A stretch of DNA of 64,000 nt from Trichostrongylus colubriformis (lineage: Eukaryota; Nematoda; Chromadorea; Rhabditida; Trichostrongylidae), in assembly GCA_963978905.1 (NCBI GenBank), contig OZ022260.1, positions 36,721,326-36,785,325 of the forward strand, written 5' to 3'. Both the position numbers and the translations under genes were made by a program. The notes below the pieces were generated by a model that saw nothing but the letters and a program-made list of their open reading frames with translations, was not told the DNA's origin and did not search any database. Of this stretch, positions 52,848 through 64,000 are shown piece after piece. Each line of letters opens with the position of its first letter. Position 1 is the stretch's first letter.

Positions 52848-53286
52848 AAGGAATCGTTCAGGGGAAAATGAGTTTCTTTGTTACCCATATATTCATGTTG
52901 TATTTGCCTAATAAGGGCAGCATTTAATATTTCACGCGAAAAAATGAGAATTCAGCTAAGATACAGCTCCCCGAATTCTCGGCCGGGTGGGCAGGGCCTC
53001 CTAGCAAAAGCTCCGTCCCGTCTTCCGCCGCGGTTGGAGACGCATTGTAGGAACAGAAAATTATGTAAACAGTCCCACCCTTCATTCCCTATCGCAGCGG
53101 ACGACAGGACGGAGCTTTTACTCAAGCCCCCCCCCCCCACCCGGTCGAAAATTTGGGGAGCTGTATCTTAGCCAAATTCTCACTACTTCACGTGAAACTT
53201 TCCGTTCGGCCCTTATTAGGCAAATACAACATAAATATATGGGTAACGAAGAAACTCATTTTTCGTAAACAATTCCTTTAATTCTC
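52848..53286. mobile_element. Long-TIR MITE, copy 2
   Basis: GAAGGAATCGTTCAGGGGAA at the left and AACAATTCCTTTAATTC at the right, with arms running through TTACCCATATATTCATG / ATAAATATATGGGTAACG and GTATTTGCCTAATAAGG / CCTTATTAGGCAAATAC. The paired arms approach 150 bp. The core has CCTCCTAGCAAAAGCTCCGT and a C-tract. Non-coding. Confidence 0.85.
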
Positions 53287-55199
53287 GAAGGTGTAGATGG
53301 TGTAATGACAAGTGGCTCACCCTCACTTGCACTTTCGGGGATCATCCCGTATGGATTCCTACCCCGGCCAAAATTCATAGGTCCGTCAAGGTCCGCGAAT
53401 TGGTAGTAGACTCGTCCGACGAGACAAAAGTATAGGCTTGTAGTGGCCTCCGCAAGCCTCTTTATATATAAGCGACATCGCATTGAAATGTTACTACTGC
53501 TCTAAATTCATTAGAATGCGTGACACACTCAAAAAAGGACTAATCAATATCTAATAGTACTATTGTTTTGTTTTTTATCAATATCTAGTTCTATTGTATT
53601 TACTGCCTTCGTTTTCAATTAGCTATTTTATATATTTTTCGAGATCATTATCTCTGTATTTTTATTAGCTACCTGAGGTTATTTTCTCACCAATTTCGGA
53701 GTGCGCAGCGCATTTTTGTCTGCGAGGCATCGTAGAGGCATTTTAATGAGTACTGCACCAGCGGAGGGATGAAGGCGGTCTTCGGCTGATTGTCTTCAGG
53801 CACCACACTGATGGAATAGCATCAGAGGACCTTCACCAATATAGCAAATGGATTGATTGGTACAACCTGGATCCGAACTCGTGGAAAGTATAATTGCCTT
53901 GTGCCGCTACTAACCTCGGCGCCATTTTGACGATCCTAACAATTCGAATCATTGTTGCATTCCATACTAAATAAATAAAGGTATTATCGCTGAACCTGCT
54001 ATGGTAGTCATCTTTGCCTCTTCGTGGGCAAATGATGCGTTCGGAATGTGATATATGGGTGGTCTTATGACCAGATGCGACCACCTGAGTAATTGCTTTC
54101 TCAGTTTGTCAGGTGGCCGCAGCCAGAGGTGGCCATATGACGCAAACACCACCGCATCCATTAGTCCGAAAGCGACTATATGTAAAGGCCTGAGCAGAGT
54201 ATCTATTCGACTCCTTATAGGCCCAATACTAAGGGAATGATGTGATTGCTCCCTTGGTCCAGGGCAGGGCCAAGTTTTATCTGGAGATACGAGAAGGATA
54301 ATAACTCGCTTCATGGCTAGAATCGTGAAGAGAGTTGTACACTAGCAGGGGTGTGAAGAGTCGAAAATGAGAAAGCGGTGTCAAAACTTTTTTGTATAAA
54401 TTTAGTAGATTTCGTGGGTCTCCTATTGACCACACTTTTGACGGGGCTGAGTGGTCGTGCATCCCTTTCGAGGAAAGAGAAATGGTGCATTTTGTCCATT
54501 TTGACGGACTTTGTGCTTCTCACGCTATAGTAAATATGTGTGTTCTTTCAAATGCTGTGCAAGCTGCACAGAATCGAAACCACTCGATGTATCTCAGCTT
54601 TTCACCCTCTTGGGTAGATCGATAGGTATTTGGCGTGTTCAGAGCCATATGTGCGCTGTTTTGAGCACAAACTGCCCCGAATAGTCATTATGAGGGCTAA
54701 ATAAGCGTCCCATTGGCGGTGACTCTGCACGCAAATCACCAGAGAACGCTCTGTGTTGAGCACCTTCTACGTCATCCTCGTTATTTTTTTCTCTCACTGT
54801 GAAATTGCTAATCAATGTGTTTCTCGGGAAAACCTTTTTTGGTCATTTCCCCGTTCTCGTGTTGATGAATCATTTCCATGGGGTATTGTCTTCGTTAGTC
54901 GCCGGTTTCAATGAATCACTATTCCGCGCTCACGAAAACATGGATGGGGTCGGTGCCAGCCGGGAAAAAAGTATTGCGTTTCCCAAGAGGTTCTGGAATG
55001 GCCGTTATTGACATCATAACGGTTATGCATGGGGGAAGGCTTGACAATGCTGCAAGATTTTCTACTTTTTTCGTAACATATTCAGTACTTGTACAGATTT
55101 ATATATCGTAAAATCTCTCTCTTACTTCATAAAATTCATTTATATGTGATTTCGTTTCGCGTTTAATTCTCTTCATTTATTGATCGATTTTAATTATTG
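53287..55199. other. Spacer; no supportable gene
   Basis: A minus-strand stretch at 53853-53922 has a possible B box (GAGTTCGGATCC) and may be a decayed tRNA-derived repeat. Nothing else is recognised. Confidence 0.4.
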
Positions 55200-55204
55200 C
55201 ATAG

Positions 55205-55460
55205 GTGAGGTTGAGGGCCGATTAGTCGAATTTTCGCTTCGCGGAGTCGCACTCGCGGCGCCGTCAGTACGACTTGCCGCAGTCGCTTGGAATACCGCTC
55301 GAGACGCAATGAGCTGGTGCCACATAGGATCTTCGAAGATTGCAAATTGAAAGCTTTGGAAGTTTGCCTATGTTGTTGTTGTTGCTGTTTCAACAGATAA
55401 AACTGCAAACGACTCGCACTCGCCGCGACCGAGGGCGGCCGCGCGAAACTTCGTCCAATC
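55205..55460. promoter_or_regulatory. CpG-rich block, possible promoter or 5' exon
   Basis: A sharply GC- and CpG-rich island in AT-rich surroundings (GCGGCGCCGTCAGTACG, CCGCGACCGAGGGCGGCCGC). The minus strand is open from 55474 to 55190 with a CAA-encoded QQQQQ run. CGACTCGCACTCGCCGCG-like motifs occur at both ends. It could be a promoter with a 5' exon or another GC-rich element; no partner exon was identified. Confidence 0.25.
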
Positions 55461-56880
55461 AACCCCCACATCATAGGTGATGAGAAATAGGTTAATTTTG
55501 ATGATGCCGATGATCATTTTGGTTGCTTAGGCACATGGTTATTTTGATCTCTAATGAATTATGAAGCTGTTTGGGTCTAGCGTAACATAACAAGCCCAAC
55601 AACTCATCGTATATGCTAATTGACAGAGGCGCCTAATTCGGCTCTCAATTTATCCAGCTGCCTGAAGAATCTACGATTTGCGCGCAAGCACTTGGCGCTG
55701 AGCGTGTATGTATAGTCCATAAGGGATGACTCATAACGCTTTCTCTCAGCAGACACAGAGTCTGCTGCCATAAAGAGGTTACTTAATAGGTATAAGATTG
55801 GTAATGATCAATTTTTGGTGATCGCTTTACATTTGATTCACATACAGAACAGTAAGGGATTTGGAATGTTTTAAAATGAGCTTCAAGGACTTACTGTGAT
55901 TTGTAAATGTACAGAAGAATTACTTTTTTTGTTCTACCCGGAACATCTGCTTGCTGGAAGATTCCTGAAAATGCTGTTGGGAACCTCGATCTGATTCGAT
56001 CACATGGGTCACGGATCGACGATTGTTATTTGGTTTCCCTGTCTAGCGTCTAATTTCCGGAGGCTTGCTCTAATTAACTGAATAATACAAGAGTGGAATA
56101 CAAGAGCTTGCAGAAGTGGGGTCAATGTGCAGAGACGCAGAGGGCGTGATCAACGCTACCTTGTGTTAACTAATTTTCCATTTTAAATGCCATGTGGTTA
56201 CCGTTCTTGTTGTTTTTGTGATTCAAAACGAGAAATCTTTTTTGTACTACTTTTCTGCACCATCAGCTGGCACAATCAAGCACTTTCATTGTTTGAGCCT
56301 TAGGCGCCCCCAGGGGAGGGGGAAAGGAGGGGGGAGGGGGAGGTGGGAGGGCTGATATGGGTGTGCTACACCATCACCTCCCACCCCTCCATTCTCCCAA
56401 AACCTTCCTCTCCATAATAGCGTTAGAGACACCCAGATTAGAGCGATCCAAAGGAATCTTTCACATATTTGTCCCTTATAATTCGTAGTACAGCCACCAT
56501 TCCCACCCTTTTGGGCAACCGCTATATATCAGTGCAAGAGGGTCGAAAGGGGCCTACATGGTACGTTGCGTGCTGATGATGACTCACTCAAACACTTTCT
56601 AGCCAACGATCGGACGTTCGTTCAGTGACATATCGGCTATTTTCGAGTTTACTCACGATTTTCTGTAGCGTTATCGATTGGTCGTTTAGTTATACGAATG
56701 AATATTGTATAGCTTAGTGCCATATCTTACCCACCTTACATGAACGTGTTCTGTTAAGCCAATTAAGGACCCCTTGATTGTACATTTATGAGAGGGGACC
56801 ATTTGTTGAATTTCAACAGAAGCATGTCTTTACTTGACTGAAATGTCAATAGTATACCAGTCAATAGTCAATAGTATTCA
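55461..56880. other. Spacer; G-rich tract
   Basis: No gene seen. A purine/G-rich run (GGGGAGGGGGAAAGGAGGGG) at 56314-56350 is followed by a C-rich stretch that could pair with it (CACCTCCCACCCCTCC near 56374). Confidence 0.4.
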
Positions 56881-56900
56881 ATGATATATAGTATTTTAAA

Positions 56901-56979
56901 TATAAAATATGCATACATGATCGTGTAAGGGTAATGCTAATATAAAATATGCATACATGATCGTGTAAGGGTAATGCTA
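56901..56979. repeat. 40-bp tandem duplication
   Basis: The unit starting TATAAAATATGCATACATGA at 56901 is repeated immediately at 56941, identical for 39 bases. It lies just left of long-TIR MITE copy 3. Confidence 0.95.
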
Positions 56980-56984
56980 GTTTG

Positions 56985-57356
56985 AAGGAATTGCCCACAG
57001 AAACATGAATTTCTCTGTTACCCATATATTTACGTTGTATTTGCCTAATAAGGCCCGCATGCTAAGTTTCACCCGAAAAATATGAGAATCCGGCTAAGAT
57101 ACAGGACCTCAAAGTGGCAGACGAGGGGGGGGGGCTCAGGGTAAATGCCCGCCTCGTCTTACGCCTCGGTCTGAGACGAAGAGCAGGAAGTGAAAGTCCG
57201 GAGCCCCCCGTCCGCCACTTTGAGGAGCTGTATCTTAGCCGAATTCTCATATTTTTCGCGTGGAACTTTGCATGCTGTCCTTTTTAGGCAAATACAACAT
57301 AAATATAATATACGGGTAGCAGAGAAACTCATTTTTTATGCACGATTCCTCTAACA
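56985..57356. mobile_element. Long-TIR MITE, copy 3
   Basis: Left TTGAAGGAATTGCCC and right ACGATTCCTCTAA ends; arms CTCTGTTACCCATATATTTA / AATATACGGGTAGCAGAG and AGATACAGGACCTCAAAGTG / CACTTTGAGGAGCTGTATCT. The core has a G8 run and an inverted C-tract. Same family as 3252 and 52848. Confidence 0.85.
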
Positions 57357-59313
57357 CACAGTAGAAGCATGTTACTGTCCTACATTCAACATGTAGCCCC
57401 CCCCCCAGCCCCCAATTAGTATTTACAATTCCATGTTCATTCCTGCCAGACCTTTACAGCATTTTTAGGCCTTCCTCCATAATGTGTGCTTATTGATTGA
57501 TCGTTGAGGTGATTACTATATTCAATTTTCCAAATTGTCGTTTTTCTCTTACCCTGCTTCGTTGGGTGTTGCATGACACAAGCTGCCTTGAATACTGGTT
57601 CATACCTCACTCGATATTAATGTTATGTAGTTCTTAGAACATCTGAAACATTATTATGTGTAAAAATACATGTTGATCGTTTGGTCCCGAGTATTCGATG
57701 TCACTATGAAAAACACCATCAGCTTAGTCCCATAATGCTGTTCGGATAAATTAACTTGATCTACATATTTGTCATCACAAAAATCCGTCCACGCTGATGA
57801 GATGGCGGATTCGATAATTTAAGGGCCATAATTCAATTGACTTCACTTTACACTAAGCTGATGCCTGCTCTTTCTGACGGCATGAAATCTGTTTTATGTT
57901 TTCTACAGCATTTCATCGGTGTGCCACTTCCTTTGACTGCTTTCTAATCGTTCTCGTCAGCTTTCAGTTCAACTCTGAATGATCTACTTTATTTTATAAA
58001 TAGTTTCATTTGCAAAAAATTATACCATGCTTTCCCGTTTTATCAGCCTGGTAACCATCGATATAATTTGGGATTGAAAACCCTCCCCAACCGTGATAAG
58101 GGTGGGGGCAAGTTCACTACCCCTTCCTACCGATGACGATTGAGTTGGACACGCACCAACGCCTTCTCACCAATGGTGATTGAGTGAAACACTTTCTTTT
58201 GGCAAACGCGAAGGGTGCTTTTAGGTTTACTTTGGTTTTGCTCATATCTGCTTCGGGTGACCAATGTCACTGGCAATTTGTGATTTGTCGAGCAGTTTGA
58301 GGTTTTGTACTGAATTTTTTTTTTTTCAAAACGGTCCGATTTTGACAAATGTAACAAAATTACATGACAAGCAAGTCTGAAGTAGAGTTCTTGTTTACAG
58401 CCGCAATAAATATTTCACCTAAAAACCAAGAAGACTGCCAACAATCCTAAGGTTCTATGATGACAGAATTTGAACCCTTCTCTGAACTAGAATTTCTGAC
58501 CTCACACAAAACTTTCCATAACTGTAATGTAACCCATAACCCAAGTAGAACAACGCAGATGGCACAAAATTCTGCTGATAGATACAATATCTATTTTTGT
58601 CAATATATGTTGGTACGAAGGTGGAAAATAAGGTGGGCACGTTGGAAACATTTGTGACGAATATATCAGCAGCAGCCAGTTCTAAGCCATATAAATACCT
58701 ATATTATCCAATCTACAATTGAAAAAACGATATTATCCAATCTACAATCACATTATACCCAAGTGAATGTCAAAAATTTTTCTGGAGCAATGAAATGACT
58801 GAGGTTAGCGCCAGTGTGACAGCAGAAGGTCATTCGAACAGACGGACGGTCATCGCTGTGACATGATGTCATGGTTGTGCGATGTCCAACGAAGAAAGCG
58901 AACCAGACGTATGTTGCCATAGATCGATCACTACACACATTTCTTCCGTATTACATCTACGCGCCTACACAGATCCGTGCTACTATGCCCCACAAATCAC
59001 TAACGAACCTCTGGCGACCCCACAACGAATCATCTTCCCCACATGCGCAGGCTGGCACCCATTTGTTCAGCCGTGGGGATCGTAGGCGACTGTAACATCA
59101 TTTGCTTCGAAAGTCACACGAATTCGATGGGATTCTGGATTTGGAAGTACAAAATGGTGGAATCCTAAGCATGAGCATCAAAAGATATGCCCATTATTCT
59201 TCCTCAATTAGAATTCAAAAGGCGCCCGCGTGAAATATCAGAAAATCTGGTGACAAGTAATGCAGTAGTGAAGAAAAACGAAATGAATGAAGAATTCCTG
59301 AGAAACACAACCT
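57357..59313. other. Spacer; no confident gene
   Basis: Plus 58882-59085 is a 67-codon frame with protein-like composition (Cys, Trp, Pro) but has no splice partner or known motif. A 19-bp direct repeat (ATATTATCCAATCTACAAT) occurs at 58701 and 58730. Confidence 0.35.
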
Positions 59314-59396
59314 TTAGGCGGCGTCGGCGGCGGGCACATGATTTTGACGCCGTAGCCGCCAGTGCCGCCGCCATTCCGCAAAGTATGAACGCGGCA
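59314..59396. mobile_element. Partial copy of the GGCCGC...ACTTTGCG family
   Basis: The right end GCAAAGTATGAACGCGGC matches the family terminus; the left end (TTTAGGCGGCGTCGG) only partly does. GC-rich interior. A truncated or rearranged copy. Confidence 0.65.
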
Positions 59397-60185
59397 GCAA
59401 ATTGACGCGCTTGCTTGTGGGCGGGGTTTGCACGCAGGGCGTACGCCGATCGACATGGGGCCTTCTTGATAAGCGTTCACCACACCTTTTATTGCCAATT
59501 CTGCCACAAACCGTCTCCTTGGATCCCTGGCTTTCGTTTACAAATCAATTGTGCCACATTGCTGGACCATCGCTCCCGCTGACTTTGACTGCATGAAATG
59601 TTCTGCCATCAGCATTTTCAGAAGCACGGGCTTCCTTTCTCATGCACGAAAAATAAAAAAGGCAAAATCTACGGAAATCTACAAAACACAGGCTCTTGTG
59701 GCAGATGTCAAATTTTACTTCTAATTCTTGAATTTCATTTGATTCCATTCGATTTTTATGCCATTACTTTTTTGTTTTTTCCACCAAATGGTACATCTAC
59801 ATTAGTTTTCGCTTCAATTAATGGGGCTACGATACTTTGCATGAACGCTCTCCCTCCGCTAACAGAAATGTGCATCCGATCCTAACGTTCGCATTTCCCA
59901 AATTATTACTGGTGCAATTATTTAAAAAAAAAAAGACGTGGGGTGCGCCGCACTTGACTGGTGCGCTTTTTCGTTGTTTACCAAGCACTCCTCAGGTGAC
60001 ATGGCTCTTGAATTCACCTTTTGCATCTCAGTGATCGACGATCAGTGTCTGTCCCACCACTTCATCTGACTTAAATTCACTTAAAATATGTTTCACGTGC
60101 TAAAAATAAGGCTGTGCCTCTATAAAATCGGTGTGATCTCTAAAGGCTCTGCCCACCTTTTAAGAAGCCGTCGTTCTTGAATCCA

Positions 60186-60559
60186 CTATCCGACATTTAT
60201 TGCATATAAAAAATATTGTCTCTCTGAAACGCAGCGCACGGTCACGCCCATTCAAATGTTCTGACATTTTGAACGGAAATCGCATGCATGGCGTACCGGA
60301 AGTGAAAGGCATCTGGCTGGCAGCTACGGCTACGGTAAAGAGCCCATTCGAGGCCACATGTATTCCTTAATTACATACTTACGCGGGATATGATGGATGA
60401 ACTTAGATCGCAGTTCGCCTCTCTTCCGAAGAAGATCTATTATGTCGGCGTTATCTCCGACGGGCTGGCTACAATGGAGTTCACCCCATTCGGCGCTAGC
60501 TTTGGCGCTTCTCCTTTTCTGCGCCATGACTAGTGCCATCCCGCATATTATGGGCAAAT
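60186..60559 (-). CDS. Probable small gene on the minus strand, function unknown
   Basis: Exon 60559-60383 lies between an acceptor (AATCCTCAG) and a strong donor (GTAAGT) and is fully open, with protein-like sequence (MALVMAQKRRSAKASAEWGE ... DIIDLLRKRGELRSKF). ATG at 60539 is a possible start, or the exon may continue from one upstream. A matching short last exon 60223-60186 follows TTTCAG in phase and ends in TAG (QRQYFLYAINVG). No domain recognised; small and basic, so a secreted peptide precursor is possible but unproven. Minimal length from ATG 60539 is about 64 residues. Confidence 0.4.
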
Positions 60560-60599
60560 CTGAGGATTCATTACTTTAGGAGCCAAATTACGAACAGTT

Positions 60600-61629
60600 G
60601 AAGTCACTTTCCCTACATTCCCGTCCAAATAATGCGCAAGAAGTTTCCAGTCGCTTTAGCGACTCTGGCAAGGTCAAGTGCTATTATTAGGCCCCACTGA
60701 TGACATAAGACGATCTCATACTCCACTCCTTCAGTTTTTTGTGAGTATCGCCATTTGGTCCGTGCGTGCAATAAATCAATATCGACTCCACGCGCGCAAA
60801 ATCGATACTTTTAAAAGTATTGGAGCACTAGCACTGCTGCAGATCGTCCGAATTTCGGTAGTTATTTGGCTCCTTGAAAATAATAAGCAATTCAATATTT
60901 GGAAGGAAAAGTGGGGAACAGGTGGTTTAAAGTTGTATGTTAGATGAATATGTTTAGATAAATCCTCATTTAATCCGATCCACACACGATCCTCTTTCAT
61001 TTCTTCCTCCCTCATCTTTTTTCTCTAATTCTGTGCACTTCTCCCTATGCGCCCCTAAAATTCTTTGTTTTGATGACCGTAGGTGTTGCTTCCTAGCCTA
61101 GCTTTAATTCATTCGCTGATTTTAAAAGTCGCACTGAACTCCTATACCCGGTGATGAGGCCAATCAAAGGTTCAGGTTCGAGCATTGCTCAGCCTCTCAT
61201 TTCCTTTTCTGTTTCCTTTTTTATCGTCCCAGTACGTTCGGTGAATTATTACACCAGTTACAGGCGCAAAACTAGAGCTGACCGGACCTCGTTCCGTAGA
61301 GCGAAGAGGCGTTCCGGGTCATGAAACATCTGCTGTTCGTAGCAGAATCGTATTATTTTGACATTTCACACTGATATTTCCAAACAGTAATTGCTCTAAT
61401 TATAGCTAGTCTTAATTAAAGCTGATGGAATCGTTCAGACAGGTTAAATCCATGCTCCAGGCATTTAAAATGATTAACAAGTAGCAGTGCAGGTATAAAT
61501 GCAGTCTAAACTCTGACACCTTTTTCTGTGAGATCGAAGACAACGAAATAAATATAAGCTTATCCCTATTATTCATAGTTTTACTAGTATTACATTCAAT
61601 CATTTTTTTGGTAGACTCACGGGAGACGG
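60600..61629. other. Spacer; no supportable gene
   Basis: Short open frames on both strands without motifs or consistent splice partners. Confidence 0.4.
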
Positions 61630-61774
61630 TCGTTTGGCGCGGCCCCTTGGAGCTAATTTGCCAATGGGGCACTACCAAAGCTCCTCTCCTAAAAAGGCTT
61701 AGGTAAATCTGGGAGAGTCCAGAGGCCCATGCGCCCCATTGGCAAATTAGCTGCAAGGGCCGCGCCAAACGACA
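61630..61774. mobile_element. Small inverted-repeat element, about 41-bp arms
   Basis: GTCGTTTGGCGCGGCCCCTT at the left and AAGGGCCGCGCCAAACGAC at the right, continuing through GCTAATTTGCCAATGGGGC and its complement. The core CCAAAGCTCCTCTCC...GGCTTAGGTAAATCTGGGAG is shared with 18950-19010. Non-coding. Confidence 0.8.
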
Positions 61775-62229
61775 TGCACCCAGACTCACTTGATTTGTCT
61801 ATGTGTTTTCGCGTCAAATAATGCGTCTCGAGTGTGCCAATAACTATTTTTCAATGACAGTACTATGTTGAATGAATCGTTCGTGTGCGGTCAAATGATT
61901 TCTTTAATTGACGCTTTTTCTTTTTCGAGTATTGGGGTTTGTTCTTTTCTTAGAAAAGCGCTCATGAACTCCTATTAGAAATGGCCTTTCTGCCTCACTT
62001 TTTACAGTGCTACATCTGTGCTTTCTTTTACTCTCGATTATCGTGTTTTTCTCTTCTCAGAGTTAGTGATGCTATTAAACCCTTATTCAAAAACAGGGCT
62101 GTAAGGAAATAAGGAGTTGAAAACGTGTTGGAGGTCGGAAGTATTTGCATGTCAGATAGACGGGTCTCTCCCTCTCCCTCTTTGCATCTATTCTCGTTTT
62201 ACTTCGTTTGAAGTGGTTTCTGAAGGACG

Positions 62230-62660
62230 TGTAGAGCAAAGTTCATCCTGTCGCTCTCATGCTCCGAGCTCGACCTTACCCAGTCGACCTCAAATTGGTG
62301 CTTGGGCTGGGACGAAGGCCTCGGCTGGGCCACGTCCATCGATCGGAGGAGGAGAGGGGTGGTTGTGGTTGTGGTGATGTTGGTGGTGGTGGTACACGCC
62401 CGCTCGGGCGCTCATTTTACCTTAACCACCGATTTTCTCAGATCTTTCAAATGCCGCTATATCGATCACAGCAGGTGGTTTCGACGAATACTATGGACAT
62501 TGTCGCATTGCGATGCCTCATCAATCACATCCAGTTCACTAGAGGCTCGCAGAAGTTGTGACCACCAATGCTCATATCGTCACTTTCGTAGCGTTCTGTC
62601 CCAGCGAAATGGGAAAAGCCGATTGCCATTCAGAAATAAGCTCGTTTTCGTTAGGTAACG
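62230..62660 (+). other. Exon-like stretch, unresolved
   Basis: GC-richer than the surroundings. An acceptor-like CGATTTTCTCAG ends at 62440 and a donor-like GTAACG is at 62656; more than one frame is open between them, so I cannot tell which, if any, is coding. A GGTGGTGGTGG run lies at 62381-62392. Confidence 0.2.
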
Positions 62661-63247
62661 TGTTCAAATGGCCTGCTACGCGAAAATTGATTTTGCTTGC
62701 TCCTTTGTTTTTGGTTATTTTTCTTCATATTGATAATATATGCAATGTAAAGATATTTAGTGCGTGCTTGGAAAGTAGGTTAATACTCTCCTGTTTATTT
62801 TTTACCTCATGTGTCTTTTTGTGTTTTCCAGGTTTTATGCTTTAACCTGCCTTTTTTATTTTTCTAATGGATGTCCATCCTATTTATATGTTTTACGGAA
62901 TCAGTTTAGTTTGCATATTTTTCTTATATTTTTCATGCATTGGCAATCTGAATGGAATGGAATTGGAAGTGGTTGTTTTCAAAGAATACGTCTTAGATTT
63001 TTCATCAAATTCGAATCTTTGATGTCGATCTTCTTTTTTTTTTTGCCCAGGATTTTCGAAAATGGTGCTTCTTCGTATGCTACTTGGGTTATTCTCAAAT
63101 TTTCAAACTGATTCTTATTTTCCTTGGTTATTATAATTTCTCAAAAAGACGCTCTGTCGACATGTCGCACATCAACACCATATTTACTGGTTACTGCTCA
63201 CCTTTTAAATATTTTCTACATGAATTAGAAGAGTTTATTTCTTATTT

Positions 63248-63692
63248 CTAAGCCTCGCGGAGTAAGTTAAACATTTGTACATCCGCGACTTTCAAATTTA
63301 TTCCGAACAGCTCTTTGCATAGAAGTGGCCATTCGAGAAACGATTGGGTTGAATGTAAAAAACTGCCAAAATCCGAGGAAGTTATTATGAAGCCTGCTGA
63401 ATCCACGCTCGTAATTTCGCGTAAGAGATCATTCATGGAAACTTCCCTTTTGTATGTGTGTTAAAAAAGGTATTCTTGTACTTCTTATGATTTAATTGGC
63501 ATTGGTGGTGCTGGCATTAGCTGCCGTGCCCATCCCAAATATCTCAAGACCAGGGCCTGATTTGACACTACAAATCTTACAGGTTTGTGAGATTGTGCAC
63601 TGGTCCAGTGTTGTGGGTAGCTCCACTTCACCCTCAGCTTTCTTCTTAACGTCGTGGAATGCTACTTACTCGCCCACCAGATTTTGAGAGTA
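63248..63692 (-). CDS. Possible 3'-terminal exons of an unknown minus-strand gene
   Basis: Minus-strand exon 63446-63248, after an ACAAAAG acceptor, is open to a stop and reads like protein (MNDLLREITSVDSAGF ... LLCKELFGINLKVADV). A small exon of 26 bases near 63692-63667, between ACAG and GTAAGT, would join it in phase (SYSQNLVGE). No domain is recognised, and the gene would continue to the right beyond what I can link. Confidence 0.35.
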
Positions 63693-64000
63693 GGACTGTT
63701 TTTCGATCTTAAGTGCAGTTTCTGTGTAAATTGTTCGCCTCTAGTATATATGATTCAACAAATTTAGTTAGTTTTATGTAATAAGGTATGTTTACTGTTC
63801 AGTACATTAATAGTTTCCGTCTCTTAGCCTATTGCCTACTTCAGTTCTACCTGTATCTATGTGACATCCGATGGCGCGTCACGGCACGCATAAATAAATA
63901 AATAAATGATAAAAATTGTTGGAACCTAACTGCAAAGCACCCTCTATGTGCATGTGGTTTTTTTTTGTTTTTTTGTCATTATCAAGTGACGCACCTTTCT

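Noticed and set aside
58882..59085. 67-codon plus-strand frame with protein-like composition
   Set aside because: No splice partner, no signal peptide and a stop close upstream; kept only as a note in the spacer entry.

Overview
The window looks like nuclear DNA from a parasitic nematode, most likely a strongylid of the hookworm kind. It has intron-rich genes with short T-rich acceptors (TTTTCAG/TTTCAG), widely spaced genes, many small inverted-repeat transposon relatives, and an intact mariner of the Hsmar1/cecropia type, a group known from Ancylostoma ('bandit'). The hookworm placement is inference. All gene structures were built by hand from splice signals, reading phase and protein similarity recalled from memory.

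Left (1-7.2 kb): a complete soluble cytochrome b5/b5-reductase fusion (CYB5R4/NCB5OR, plus strand) converges on a complete penta-EF-hand gene of the PDCD6/ALG-2 type (minus strand). From 7.2 to 19.9 kb there is no gene I can support, only repeats: G/C-tract MITEs, a dispersed repeat array and a perfect 43-bp-arm hairpin.

Middle (19.9-39.9 kb): a MAGUK of the p55/MPP type (PDZ-SH3-guanylate kinase) runs from 19.9 to 29.8 kb, its introns filled with hairpins, a 1.35 kb imperfect palindrome, a tRNA-like repeat and satellite-like repeats. Next comes a nested mobile-element complex (30.16-32.12 kb): an intact mariner inserted in one arm of a foldback made from the 3' end of a different mariner. 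A complete 22-exon VPS35L (retriever subunit) gene follows at 34.4-39.85 kb.

Right (40-64 kb): a MITE, a second mariner foldback of another family, and a multi-exon gene that I cannot identify (41.3-46.35 kb, with a GC-rich MITE and a LINE fragment in an intron). After these come a small cysteine-rich gene with a signal-peptide-like start (47.2-47.9 kb), a long repeat-rich stretch with two or more copies of a long-TIR MITE family, a likely small minus-strand gene (60.2-60.6 kb) and a possible minus-strand terminal exon at the edge.

The genes are not an operon: strands alternate, spacing is kilobases, and the products act in different processes (redox, calcium-dependent ESCRT/membrane traffic, cell polarity scaffolding, endosomal recycling). 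The most unusual content is the set of palindromic elements. Two unrelated mariner families have made head-to-head foldbacks with similar arm length and similar breakpoints, and several hairpin/MITE families recur across the window.
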